This document shows, piece by piece, positions 21,639 through 34,516 of a stretch of 64,000 bases of DNA. The stretch's first letter is position 1. Each line of letters opens with the position of its first letter. This DNA is from Coprinopsis marcescibilis. Its lineage: Eukaryota; Basidiomycota; Agaricomycetes; Agaricales; Psathyrellaceae. The position numbers were made by a program, and so were the translations under genes. The notes under the pieces were generated by a model. It saw only the letters and a program-made list of their open reading frames with translations. It did not search any database and was not told the DNA's origin. The stretch covers positions 490,977 to 554,976 of the forward strand of contig ML210148.1 of assembly GCA_004369085.1 (NCBI GenBank). Direction: 5' to 3'.

Positions 21639-24513
21639 ATGACTCCCCGCGCACTGCAGCCGTCAGAATACGAGATACAGCGGGAGGTCGAGGCCCTCAG
21701 GGATATCAGACGACGTTCAACAACGCAAGGCGGCCTTGCTCTCGACCCCGACCTCCCCAACCAGTCGCCACCGTCATCACCATCCTCCACTTATTGGTCT
21801 GGTAAATCCAGATCACCAGTTCCGGAAGAAGACAGTATCGTTGGGACATCTCAAGATGGAACGACCACTAGTGAAGCTTCGACTTCCGGCAACGAGAGCA
21901 ATGACAATTCCGCCTATACCGCAGATGATCCCTTTCACTTCTTCTGGGTACCAGCCAGCATGCACCCCGAAATCGCACCTGCTGAATTCAAAGCCTTTAT
22001 CCAAGAACATGCCCGTAACCCTGCATTGGACAGCAATGACCCTCCAGTGGATCGCGTATCCTCCATCTCATCGCGATCGAGCTTGTCACGGAAACGGTCG
22101 ATGTTGAGCAGGCAGTACCAGCCGAAGGAGGGCGATGATGCAGAAAGGGAGCAGAACATTATTCCAATTCGGAGGAATCGGAGCTTTGCACAACATATCG
22201 TTCCTCAGCTCACAATAAACGACCTTCAAAGGCTCCAAGAATTGGCGGAGGAAGCATCGGAGAGCGATGATCCCTCCAAGCTCAGAAGCGTGCTGAGGAG
22301 AAGCCTCAGCATGAACCTGTCCCCTACAGGTCCGTCGTGTAATGTTTTCCTCTTTAATTCATGTTCAACAACGTATTTCAGCCATCGACAAGCTGACCAT
22401 GGTCCCTGAACTGGGGGATGAAGCGGATGCTCCAATTGTCGTTCCTCCGCCTGGGTCAATCCTCCGCAGAACTGCGCGCACTAAAATCAGGAAGCCCGGT
22501 CTGCCAGGAGAATCAGCGGCTCATAGATTTGGTGCTTCAAGGCGAGGTCGAAGGAGTTCGTTGGAAGGATCCATATCCACTGAACAGTCGTCAGCCGAAA
22601 ATGGAGAATCAGAAGGCAATACTTCGCGGCGCCTAACTATTTCAGATGATGGTCTTCATGGCCAACGACCAGACTCATTCAGCGAGGAGGCCTTCATCTT
22701 CGATGCTTACGCGAGGGATGACGATGAGGAGTCACAACGGCAACAGATCCCACCTATTCCGCCTCTTCCGCCTCTTCCGCCTCTTCCTACGCTCGAGCCG
22801 TTAACGACACCTCGCCCAACGCAGGAACCACCTCGGTTAGCGCAGCCTACGATACAACCGTCCCTACTCGAAGCACTTGGGCCCATCCTCGATAGTTCGC
22901 CAGCAACAGGAAGTTCTCCACCAAAGGCTCAACCGACAACTGAACTTTCACGGTCGCCTTCCCCTGAACCTCAAGTCGAAGAAACCCCAGTCCCTCCGCA
23001 AGTATATCCTGCTCCACAGCCATTCCAACCTACACCCCCTTCGATTATCGCACAACCTGTGCAGTCATTGCAGCAACAGCTTTTAACCAGCATTACCAGT
23101 CCAGCACCCCAACAACCTCCTCGCAAAGAAAAGGAAAAGGACAAGAAAGGTTTATTCGGAAAGTGGGGTAGCGATAAAGGTGGAAAGAAGTCAAAAGGGT
23201 CGGAAAAGGAGAAAGAGAAGGAGAAGGAGAAGGAAAAAGAAAAGGAAGGGTTTTTCGGATCCTTGTTTGGCGGGGGCAAGAAAAAACAGGAAGAGTCATC
23301 GCAACCAGTCAGTTCTGCGGGACGAGAGGCAGCTCAGGCCTTGTTGGGAGCCTCAAAATCATCCAAAGGCTATGTTCCGCCTACATCTCCCGGACTTGCA
23401 CCGGCACTCAACGGCAATTTTGCTCGTTATCCGATTCACGTGGAAAGGGCAATTTATCGTTTGAGTCACATTAAGCTGGCGAACCCAAGGCGCCCGTTGT
23501 ACGAGCAAGTTCTTATCAGCAACCTTATGTTCTGGTATCTCGGTGTTATCAACAAGGCACAGACAAACACGGCGGAAAAGGGCGCGGAAAACGCGGAGAA
23601 TCAAAGCGAGGAGGAAAAGCAGGAGAAGGAGAGAAAGGAGAGGGAAGACAAGGAGAGGGCCGAGAAGGAAAAGCTAGAGCACGAGAGGCTCGAGAAGGAG
23701 CAGAAGGAGCGCGAGTTGGAAATGAAACGGAAGGAGTCCGGCAAACGGGGGTCACTAACTAAAACCCCTGCGGGTGGCTCTCCTGGTGGCCGGCGTGCTG
23801 AGATGCCAGTCAAAGGTCCACAGTACGACATGCAGCAGCAAGCAATGCAACAGGAGTATAGCAACGGCTATAGCAGCCAGGGACCACGAAATGGCGGACC
23901 CAACGCGATGAATGGGCAGTCGTATCAGCAGCGCAGCCCAGGTCAAGCTCAAAATCAACAATTCGCTTCTCAGCCTTATCCTGCACAATCAACGCCACAG
24001 CATCCCCCGTCTCAGGGGCAGCAATATTCTCCGCAAATGCACCAGTACTCTAATTCTGTTCCCAGGAACGGTTCACAGCAAATGAAAAGCCAAGGACCTG
24101 AGCAATTTCAGTACGATAACTCTGGTCAGCGAAAAGCCGGACTTCCGCCTGGGGCTATGCCTCCGGCCATGCAACAGTCAAGTCAACCTATTTCCGGACC
24201 CGCATCACCCCGTTCAACCCAACTTCACAACTTCATGCAACAACAGTCGCCTCCTCAGAACCGAGTTAGTCCCAACACTTCTCCAGAAGGTAAAGGATCA
24301 GGCCGAGGTCCAACGAGGTCCCTGTCTGCCAACGCAACTCCGAGCAACGTTCTGCCACCGATGAACGGTCATCTTCGTAAGGGTAACAGTGCACATGCTG
24401 TTGTACCCAAAGATCATACCCGGCGAACTCGTACCATCAGCGAAACCAATCGTGGTCCCAGCGAAGAGGAGGACATTCCACTTTCCCTATATCAGCAACA
24501 GCAACGGAGATAA
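21639..24513 (+). CDS. ZDS1: ZDS1/ZDS2-type polarity and PP2A-regulator protein
   Basis: Exons 21639-22329 and 22382-24513 give 940 aa. The call rests on the conserved Zds C-terminal motif around residues 580-640: RYPIHVERAIYRLSHIKLAN then PRRPLYEQVLISNLMFWYLG. Zds proteins bind PP2A-Cdc55 and link polarity, mitotic exit and mRNA export in yeast. Also visible are an N-terminal conserved patch (DDPFHFFWVPASMHPEIAP), Ser/Arg-rich stretches, a PPIPPLPPLPPLP run, a Lys/Glu zipper (KEKEKEKEKEKEKEG), a KER-rich helix and a Gln/Pro-rich tail. In yeast the motif is near the C-terminus; here about 300 disordered residues follow it. The intron uses a weak GTCCGT donor. Confidence 0.82.
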
Positions 24514-25164
24514 CAATAACTTGGCTTGCGCGGAACTCGTTTATTTTCTTCACGTTTCTTTCAAGGACTTGGATTCGATTCCATTCTTGTGACATTCGCT
24601 ATCTTGTTGTTGACTTATTGCATCGCGTTCTTCTCCTTTCAACAATCCATACATTCCTTTAGTGTATCATATATGGCCCCATCAAATCACTTTATCACTA
24701 ACCTCATGCAATTTTGCCTACTACATCTCATGAACTTTTAATTAGCTATGGTTTCCATCTCGTTGCCGATCACTTTCGTCCTCCCCTTATCAATCTCCTA
24801 GTCTGTAACTAGAGGACAATCAAATGTGGACTGTACCATATAAACCATCGATGTTGTTTCCCGTTCACTTGCATAATGTGCAAACCGCCAAGTTGGTTAC
24901 AGTCGAACCTTTTCAGTTGAGAATTCAAATGGTGGCTTTGGCACCCTTACATATTTCCAGTTGGTTGATGGGGCGCCTGGGGGGCGAGTCCTGATTGGAT
25001 CATCCCGATATGGCGTGTAATTGAAGGGCTGCGCTGCATCGGTGGGTCCCAACTTGACCACTTACCTAGCTCCCTGTCCCGAATCATCCTTCAGACATCG
25101 CAATTAAGACCGCTACTCGGGTTGCTGGTCGAATCGTATCCATAATACCCAATTCGTACGCGCC
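24514..25164. other. Intergenic between ZDS1-like and ARPC2
   Basis: This is the 3' flank of the ZDS1-like gene and the promoter of ARPC2. It is AT-richer than its neighbours. No ORF or RNA gene is seen. Confidence 0.5.
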
Positions 25165-26349
25165 ATGATTCTCCTCGAGGTAAGCTTGTAATCATATTCG
25201 AGACCATGTTGCGGATATCCATAACGCTATTATTCAGCCGCAGAACGTTATAATCCAAACCACCCTTGCGGATAAACTGAACAAGTAACGCGCCTAACCC
25301 ATCGATAAATGAATGCGCTTGCTCAGCTGCTCTTAGGCCATCGTCTTTGGATGTCCAGTTCGTGGATTATGATGGCGTTCGGTTTCACTTATCAACACCA
25401 GAGAAGAAGACTCAACTCCTCTTGTCGATGCACATACGATGCTGGGACGAGCTCGTGCAGTACGGAGCCCTCGAGATCCTAGGCAGGGAGTATGGCTCCT
25501 TGCTGAGCTCGGAAGCCGAACCTGAATACAATGTGAGCTTGGTCATCGATCTGGAGCAAGTCCCCGCCGATTCGCGTATGTGAACTTGATTTTGGGCTCA
25601 ATCATCGTCGCTTATGGATCTTCAATAGAGGCCCGGGAGGAATTTATCAAGTCTGTAGCCCTGTTTAAGCGACATGCCTTGGCCGCTCCATTCGAGCTCG
25701 CATTCAAGACGCAAAAGTCGCTGGAAGCACAGGGAAGTGCTCATGGCGAGCTTATGCAGATTCATTATCGTGATGAGGAGGCGATCTATGTGCAAGCTGC
25801 AAGCGATCGTGTAACTGTTATTTTCTCGACCATCTTCCAGGAGGAAACGGACAGAATCTTTGGCAAAGTCTTCCTTCAGGTGAGCCGAAGCATATTGGAA
25901 CCTGGCCATTGCAACGATTAACGCGCGGTCACAGGAATTCGTTGATGCACGACGACAGCCTTCGATTCAGAATGCGCCCCAAGTGCTGTATTCAAATAGG
26001 GACCCTCCTCTTGAAATTAGGAGCGTTGCTGGACTGCGTAACACGGATGATGTTGGATATGTTACCTTTGTCCTGTTCCCGCGACACTTTGCGAACCCAA
26101 CAGTTGCCGATTCGACTATCTCTCACATTCAACTCTTCCGCGACTACCTCCACTACCACATCAAGTGCTCCAAGGCCTACATGCACTCCAGAATGAGGCA
26201 CCGGGTCGCTGAGTTCCAAAAGGTACTCAACCGCGCGAAGACCGAAGTAGCTACTGGGGAGCGCAAGACAGTCAGGTAAGAGTGTGCTTCAGACCCACCT
26301 GTCAAATCTGACGCTTGGCCGCAGCGGACGAACAATGGTGTCCCGATGA
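25165..26349 (+). CDS. ARPC2: Arp2/3 complex subunit 2 (p34-Arc)
   Basis: Six exons (25165-25179, 25238-25284, 25337-25575, 25629-25879, 25935-26275, 26325-26349) give 305 aa. Subunit 2, with subunit 4, forms the backbone of the Arp2/3 complex that nucleates branched actin at endocytic patches. Recognisable runs are VQFVDYDGVRFHLSTPEKKT, YEV-like EPEYNVSLVIDLE, REEFIKSVALFKRHALAAPF, YIHYRDEEA-like region, VGYVTFVLFPRH and HIKCSKAYMHSRMR. The first exon is 15 nt (MILLE). The last intron removes an in-frame TAA and yields the family-typical end KTVSGRTMVSR. The start is the first Met before the conserved PQNVIIQTTL. Confidence 0.92.
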
Positions 26350-26914
26350 ATCTTACTTTCATTCGATTCCCCAATGCTCGACTTGAACACCTGTACCTCG
26401 TTGACCAAAGAATACCAATTATAATTTGCGACCGACCGAATAGTATTGACGTCCCGCTGATGACTTGAGGAATGTTGGGGATCCAACTTTCTTCCGTTGG
26501 CCACCATCATGACGTTGAGCAAGCCTCAAGGGGATGCCGGCGGTACTGAGGATGTGCGTGAGAAATGTTGTGAACTCCTGAAATCAAGAATCAGGTGAAA
26601 GGTCGGGGGCTGGACCAGCGAATGTACGACAGATTTATGGCAGCAACATGTCTTTGTTCGTCGTCCTGCAAGTCCTCCTCGTACCCTGGTCAGCGACAAT
26701 GAGTCCGTCACTGAAACCGGGCTTCAGATCAAAGGTTTTAATTGCTGGCTGAGGTAAGCGGCGTATACTTTTTGGGGCCGATCAAGGCTCACCCCAGTGG
26801 AGGAGACCGTGTCCCTGTTAAAATCGTAACCGGTGTCCCAATTGTTCAATCCTGCCAGCACCCTCCTCTTCCACATCGATTCTTCTGTGCTCGCCACTAC
26901 CAACAGTGACCGCA
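26350..26914. other. ACC1 promoter region
   Basis: 565 bases separate ARPC2 from ACC1. There is no TATA at the expected place and no convincing ORF. It is presumed to hold the ACC1 promoter and 5' leader. Confidence 0.5.
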
Positions 26915-29900
26915 ATGTCGGCTTACGACCATTCTAAAGTCCAGCACTTTATAGGTACGATCATCCGCGACGCGTCCATCTCGCGCGATGCTCACAAGCT
27001 CCCTTCGTAGGAGGAAACTCTTTGGACAAGGCAGCACCCAACAATGTCCGCGATTTTGTCAAACAGCAAGGTGGTCATACAGTTATCACTAAAGTACGCC
27101 TTTCCAGTCTTACTCGACCGCAACCGTTCACTAATACGTTATCCTAGGTGTTGATCGCCAATAATGGTCAGTGTTGAACCAAGGTAGACTGTGTATATGA
27201 TATCCTTACCTCTCTCCAGGCATCGCCGCCGTAAAGGAAATTAGATCTGTGCGCCAGTGGAGTTACGAGACTTTTGGCCAGGAGCGGGCCATCGAATTCA
27301 CCGTCATGGCCACCCCAGAGGACCTCAAGGTCAACGCGGAATACATCAGGATGGCCGATCGATACGTCGAAGTGCCTGGAGGCTCCAACAACAACAACTA
27401 CGCCAACGTCGATTTGATTGTCGATGTTGCAGAGAGATCCGGTGTGCACGCTGTGTGGGCTGGATGGGGCCATGCCTCTGAGAACCCAAGGCTCCCAGAA
27501 AGTCTTGCTGCTAGCAAAAATAAGATCGTGTTCATCGGTCCCCCAGGCTCCGCCATGCGCAGTCTTGGCGATAAAATCTCTAGTACCATCGTCGCACAAA
27601 GTGCCGATGTCCCCACAATGGCGTGGTCAGGTACAGGAATCACTGATACCGTGCTCTCGAAAACCGGATTCGTCACGGTCCCAGACGGTGCATACCAAGC
27701 CGCTTGCGTGACCACTGTCGAGGAAGGCCTGAAGAGGTCGGAACAGATCGGCTATCCAATCATGATCAAGGCCAGTGAAGGTGGAGGAGGAAAGGGTATC
27801 CGCAAGGTTGAACACCCAGACGCGTTCAAGAACGCGTTCCATGCAGTCGCTGGAGAGATTCCCGGTAAGTTTTAGTCCCACATTTCAGTGATTTCATCTA
27901 ATTCGCGCAGGATCCCCCATCTTCATCATGAAGCTCGCTGGCTCTGCCCGCCATCTGGAGGTCCAGTTGCTGGCAGATCAATATGGAAATGCCATCTCGC
28001 TCTTTGGTCGTGATTGCTCGGTTCAACGTCGTCACCAGAAGATTATTGAAGAGGCTCCGGTCACAATTGCCAAACCCGACACCTTTGAACAAATGGAACG
28101 TGCCGCAGTGCGACTTTCCAAACTTGTAGGCTACGTCAGCGCAGGAACCGTTGAGTGTATGCTCGATTTGTTTCTCATACACTTCAATTACTGATTTCTG
28201 GCTTAGATCTGTACTCTCACAGCGAAGACGTGTTCTATTTCTTGGAACTTAATCCACGTCTGCAAGTCGAGCATCCTACCACCGAAATCGTGACTGGAGT
28301 CAACCTCCCAGCGGCTCAACTTCAGATCGCTATGGGAATCCCTCTCCATCGCATCCGGGACATCCGCCAATTGTACGGTGTCGGTCCCAACGGAACCTCA
28401 GAAATCGATTTCGACATGACACATCCTGATTCCACCCAACTCCAACGTAAACCCAGACCCAAGGGTCACGTCGTTGCCGTCCGTATTACCGCGGAGAACC
28501 CTGACGCGGGCTTCAAGCCTTCCTCAGGTTCCATCCAGGAACTCAACTTCCGATCTAGTACCAACGTTTGGGGATACTTCTCAGTCAGCAGTGCTGGTGG
28601 TCTTCACGAGTTCGCCGATTCACAGTTCGGCCACATCTTTGCCTACGGTGAAGATCGAAGCGAAAGTCGCAAAAACATGATCGTTGCTCTCAAGGAACTG
28701 AGTATTCGAGGCGACTTCAGGACGACTGTCGAATATCTCATCAAGCTTTTGGAGATGGAGGCATTCAGGGAGAACACTATGACCACCGGATGGCTGGACT
28801 CTCTCATCAGCAACAAGCTCACCGCCGAGCGACCAGATTCTACACTCGCAGTTATCTGCGGCGCGGTCGTGAAAGCGTATATTGCTTCGGAAGGCTGCTG
28901 GAGCGAGTACAAGCGTGTTCTCGACAAAGGCCAAGTACCTGGACGTGACGTGCTGAAGACCGTTTTCGGCATCGATTTTATCTACGAGAACGTCCGGTAT
29001 TCTTTCACTGCCGCTCGTGCATCATCCACCTTGTGGACCTTATACCTGAACGGTGGGCGAATCGCGGTTGGTGCCCGCGCCCTCGCGGATGGCGGTCTGC
29101 TTGTCTTGTTGGATGGAAAGAGTCATTCTGTTTACTGGAGCGAGGAGGTTGGTGCATTGCGCTTGATGGTCGATGCGAAAACCTGCCTCGTCGAGCAAGA
29201 GAATGATCCTACTCAACTCCGTAGCCCCAGTCCTGGAAAGCTGATCCGGTATCTCCTCGACAGTGGAGACCACATCAATGCCGGCGAACAATACGCCGAA
29301 ATCGAGGTCAGAGATCTTGCAGAACTTGTCTCGCTTGCCATACTAATCGTTAATCTAGGTCATGAAGATGTATATGCCTCTTGTCGCTACTGAAGATGGC
29401 ATCTTCCAGATGATCAAGCAACCTGGAGTAAGCCTTGAACCCGGCGACATCCTCGGTATCCTCACTCTGGATGATCCTCAACGTGTGAAGCATGCCAAAC
29501 CATTCGAAGGGTTGCTACCCGCGATGGGTCCTCCTTCTGTCGGTGGAAACAAGCCCCACCAACGATTAGCTCGAGCTCTCACCGTTCTCAACGACATTCT
29601 GGACGGCTTCGATAATCAGTCTATCATGGTCTCGACATTCAAAGAGTTGATTGCCGTCCTTCAAGATCCCGACCTTCCCTACTCTGACGTGAATGCTACG
29701 CTTTCGTCTCTGTCTGGTCGCATCCCCAGCAAACTAGAAGACACGATTCGTGCTGCAATGGACGCGGCTAAAGCCAAAGGAGAGGGACATGAGTTCCCTG
29801 CTGTTCGAATCAAGAAGGTCATCGACAAGTATGCCCAAGACAGCATCCTTCCACAAGATCGAGCTATGTTCCATAGCAAAATCGCTCCTCTTCAAGACGT

Positions 29901-32900
29901 TTTGGAGAAGTATTTGCATGGCCTCAGGAGCCACGAAACGGAAGTCATTGCAAGTCTATTGGGACGTTACGAAGGGACGGAGAAACTGTTCGGTGGTAGC
30001 ATCGAAGCTCGTGTGTTGGCGCTCCGCGATCAGCACAAGGAAGATCTCGACCAGGTCGTGAACGCGGTTCTGAGTCATATCAAGGTTCAAAGCAAGGCCA
30101 AGTTGGTCTTTGCCATCCTCGACTATGTCAAGACGAGCAACCTGAATGTGTCGAATGTCGATGGACCATTGTACCAGGTCTTGCAAGGTCTTGCAGCTCT
30201 CGAGGCAAAGTGAGTTGCCATATCCTCCTCTCTGCTCTTCATGCCGATGAGAATTGTTTTAGGTCCTCGACTGCTGTCTCTCTCAAGGCCCGAGAAGTCC
30301 TTATTCTCGGCCAGATGCCGTCCTACGAGGAACGCCTTGGCCAAATGGAGAGCGTTCTCAAGAACTCAGTTTCAAGTCACTACTACGGTGAACCTGATTC
30401 TTCAACCCGGTAACTAACTATACATCTGCCCCAGTAACTTGATTGCTTACGTTGGGTTTTAGCACACCGTCCGCCGAAGTTCTTAAAGAACTTAGTGACT
30501 CCCGCTATACTGTTTTCGATGTCCTCCCAGCTTTCTTCGGTCATCAAGATCCTATGGTTCGCCTGGGTATGGGTCTTTTTTTGTCAAGGCTTCGCCAAAT
30601 TGCTGACGCGTCATCTTAGCTGCATTTGAGGTTTACATTCGACGAGCCTATAAGGCGTACTCGTTGATGTCTCTTGACTACGAGGAGGGAGACACCTTGG
30701 ACGATGGAGAAGTGCCAACCGTTGTCACATGGCGATTCAACCTTGGACAGTCGCACTCTCCACCTTCCACGCCCAGGATTGCAATTGGGTAAGTGCTGAG
30801 TTTTCAGACGAAATCGTTCCAATCTAATTCCATTTCGCAGTGAAAATCGCCGATCTGCATCTGTCAGCGACTTGACCTACATGATCAATCGCCACCAGGC
30901 CCAGCCTGTCCGTACCGGTGTTATTGCCTCGTTCCCCACTATTGCGACCATGGATCGGGGCTTTGCAAAAGTAGTGTCGATGCTCCCACCGTTTGATGTC
31001 GAGGAATTCGCAGAACGATATGGCAGCAACAACGAACCTCCGAATGTCGTCAACATCGCCTTGCGAATCTTCCGTGACGAAGATGACAAGACTGAAGAGG
31101 AGTGGAACCCCGAAATCACCGCCTTCGTCAACAAGCACAAGGAGGTTCTCATTCACCGCGGCGTTCGACGTATCTCGATTATGCTATGCCGACCTGGAAC
31201 ATATCCCGTCTACTACACTCTCCGTGACTTCAAGGGTACCTGGGGCGAAGAACAGGCCATTCGTAACATCGAGCCTGCCCTTGCCTTCCAGCTCGAACTC
31301 AGCAGACTGTCCAACTACAACATCACTCCCCGCTTTGTCGAAGCCAAGCAAATCCACATCTACCACGCAGTTGCCCGCGAGAACCAACTTGACAACAGAT
31401 TCTTCATCCGAGCTTTGATTCGACCTGGTCGACTTCGCGGTTCTATGAGCACCGCGGAGTACCTCATTTCTGAAACAGATCGCTTGGTTACCAGCATCCT
31501 TGACGCCCTTGAAATCGTCAGTGCCCAACACCGAAATGCCGATTGCAACCACATCTTCATGAACTTCGTCTACAACCTCGCAGTCGAGTATGAAGACGTC
31601 CTCGCCGCCATGGCTGGGTTTATCGAGCGACACGGCAAGCGACTCTGGCGACTCCATGTCACCAGCTCGGAGATTCGGATCGCCTTGGAAGATAAAGAGG
31701 GCAATGTCACTCCAATTCGTTGCACCATCGAGAATGTCTCCGGATTTATCGTCAACTACCACGGTTACCAAGAAATTGCGACGGACAAAGGTACCACCAT
31801 TCTCAAGTCCATCGGCGAAAAGGGTCCTCTCCACCTTCAGCCCGTCCACCAAGCTTACCCCACCAAGGAGTCTTTGCAACCCAAGCGATACCAGGCCCAC
31901 CTTGTTGGCACCACCTACGTCTACGATTTCCCTGACCTCTTCTCGAAGGCGCTTCAGAACGTTTGGCTCAAGGCCAGGACTTACGACACATCCCTTGTTC
32001 CCCCAAAGACATACTTGGAGTCGAAGGAATTGGTGTTGGATGAGCACGACCACATCACTGAAGTCGACCGTGCACCCGGAAACAACAGCTTCGGCATGGT
32101 GGCTTGGGCATTCACATTGAAAACGCCAGAATTCCCTCAAGGACGCAAGGTTATCGTTGTCGCTAACGACATCACGTACAAAATCGGTTCCTTCGGTCCA
32201 GTGGAAGATCAATTCTTCTACCTCGTCACAGAATACGCCAGAGAGCACGGGTTGCCCCGCATCTATCTCTCGGCGAACTCAGGTGCCAGGATTGGCGTTG
32301 CTGAAGAAGTCCTCCCGCTGTTCTCTGCTGCGTGGGCCGACGCCCTACAGCCTGACAAGGGGATTAACTACCTCTACTTGACTCCAGAGAACTACCTCAA
32401 GCTCAAAGAGAAGTTCCCAGATTCGGCCAGGGTTGAAGAGATCGAAGACGAGGGCGAACGCAGGTTCAGGATCACCGATATCATTGGTGCCCAGGATGGA
32501 TTGGGTGTGGAGTCTCTGCGAGGTTCTGGTCTAATTGCCGGAGCAACTTCTCGGGCATACGACGACATTTTTACCATCACCCTCGTCACTGCTCGGTCCG
32601 TCGGTATTGGCGCTTATCTCGTTCGTCTCGGAGAGCGTGCTGTCCAGGTTGAAGGCCAGCCTATTATCCTTACCGGTGCTCCTGCATTAAACAAGGTCTT
32701 GGGTCGCGAAGTTTACACGTCCAATCTGCAGCTTGGAGGAACCCAGATTATGTTCAAGAACGGTGTGTCCCATCTTACAGCAAGCAGCGATTTACAAGGT
32801 GCCACCCACATTCTCGAATGGCTTTCCTACGTCCCCGAATACAAGGACGGACCTCTGCCAATCCGCGAGACAACCGACGGTTGGGATCGTGACATTGACT

Positions 32901-34170
32901 ACACACCACCAAAGGGCGTTTACGATCCTCGATGGTTCATCGAAGGCAAGGTCGACGAGACAACCTCGGAGTGGTTGGGTGGGTTCTTTGACAAGGGCTC
33001 ATTCCAAGAGACGTTGAGTGGATGGGCTCAAACCGTTGTCGTTGGACGTGCTCGCCTTGGGGGGATTCCAATCGGTGTCATAGCAGTCGAAACCCGCACC
33101 ATCGAGCGTGTTGTGCCTGCAGATCCTGCCAACCCCGCATCGTTTGAACAACGCATCATGGAAGCCGGTCAAGTTTGGTACCCCAACTCTGCCTACAAGA
33201 CAGCGCAGGCCATCTTCGATTTCAACCGCGAGGGACTGCCTTTGATCATTTTCGCCAACTGGCGTGGCTTCTCTGGCGGTCAACAAGACATGTACGACGA
33301 AGTTCTCAAGCAGGGATCCAAGATCGTCGACGGATTGTCATCATACAAGCAGCCAGTCTTCGTCTACATCGTCCCCAACGGCGAGCTCCGCGGTGGTGCT
33401 TGGGTTGTTCTTGATCCATCGATTAACTCCGAACATATGGAGATGTACGCCGATGTGGAATCCCGCGCAGGCGTTTTGGAGCCCGAGGGTATTGTTGAGA
33501 TCAAGATGCGACGCGACAGGATTTCGGGGCTGATGGAGCGCCTCGACTCGACGTACGCGGATTTGAAGAAGACCAGCAAAGATTCGTTAAAATCCGAGCA
33601 AGAGAGAGCTACTGCCACCAAAGCTCTCGCTGAGAGGGAAACTTTGTTGCAGCCAGTGTACAAGCAAATTGCTCTGCTTTACGCTGACCTCCACGAGTAC
33701 GTTATATTTGGTTTTGATCTCTATTTACATCTTCTAACCTGGTTCATAGTCGCACTGGTCGCATGGAAGCCAAAGGCTGCGCCAAACCCACTGTGTGGAA
33801 GAATGCCCGCCGCCATTTCTACTGGGCGCTGCGTGCCAAGATTGCCCGGTCCTCTGCTTTGGAAGAGCTCGCCGAAGCGAGCCCAGGCACCACTTTTGAA
33901 TATCGCGCACGTCTTTTGAACAATGTGTCTGGTTTGGATGAAACTTCGGATCCTCGCGATGTGTGCGCCACTCTCGAAAATATCGACCTGAGCCGTACGG
34001 TATCGGAGCTGCGCGCGGACTACCTCGTTCGCCAGATGGTCGACCTGACAAAGGAAGATCGTAAAGCTGCACTCGAAGGGTTTACCCGCCTCGCCGACAA
34101 CCTTACCGACGACGAGAAGATTTCCTTGATCTCTGCTCTTCAACGCCCTGCACGCTCGCCCGGTGAGTAG
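26915..34170 (+). CDS. ACC1: Acetyl-CoA carboxylase (multidomain, cytosolic)
   Basis: Twelve exons (26915-26954, 27011-27093, 27148-27166, 27220-27864, 27911-28156, 28207-29306, 29359-30209, 30263-30409, 30463-30566, 30620-30788, 30841-33696, 33750-34170) give 2226 aa, the normal fungal length. The enzyme carboxylates acetyl-CoA to malonyl-CoA for fatty-acid synthesis. The biotin carboxylase domain has the ATP-grasp loop ([14 protein letters not shown]) and [14 protein letters not shown]. The biotin site is VMKMYM (Lys at about residue 714), and the intron 29307-29358 falls right before it. The carboxyltransferase halves contain [28 protein letters not shown] and [20 protein letters not shown]. 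Exon 3 is only 19 nt. All motifs are intact, so the gene should be functional and essential. Confidence 0.97.
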
Positions 34171-34516
34171 AGACTGATTTTTTGCTTTGTTTTTCATCGT
34201 ACTCACATCATACATAATAGCACCCCCTTCATATTCTGCCCCTTAGTCAACCCATATATATACATTTCTCTTCGCTGTCCTCGCATTCATCACACGCCCT
34301 AATCAGTCGGTATACACGATGTTAATCTCGCTAGACACATTTTGTTGTAATCATACATGTACGTTCCCTCGCTCAAAACCATGCAGTGTCGGGGTGTCCG
34401 GATCAAAACATTCGGATCCAATGACCTTGAGATCGGCGAAGACATCGCAATGTTTGCCAGTGGAAGTCCGAGTCGTCGCCTTCCACTACTCTTTCTCCCC
34501 CATTCGCTGCTTAAGG
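34171..34516. other. ACC1 3' flank and NAD+ synthetase 5' leader
   Basis: The leader of the next gene carries an upstream frame opening at 34357 (MYVPSLKTMQCRGVRIKTFG), which overlaps the true start out of frame. It also carries an ATG at 34319 in frame with the NAD+ synthetase start. Confidence 0.4.

Noticed and set aside
22971..23755. Minus-strand frames rich in Phe/Pro/Ser over the ZDS1-like gene
   Set aside because: They are complements of the Lys/Glu-rich repeats.
26276..26279. TAA directly after KTVR as the ARPC2 stop
   Set aside because: A good GTAAGA donor overlaps it, and splicing to 26325 gives the conserved end SGRT; kept as an intron instead.
31184..32248. 354-codon minus-strand frame inside ACC1
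   Set aside because: It lies wholly within the largest ACC1 exon, which carries conserved carboxyltransferase sequence on the plus strand.
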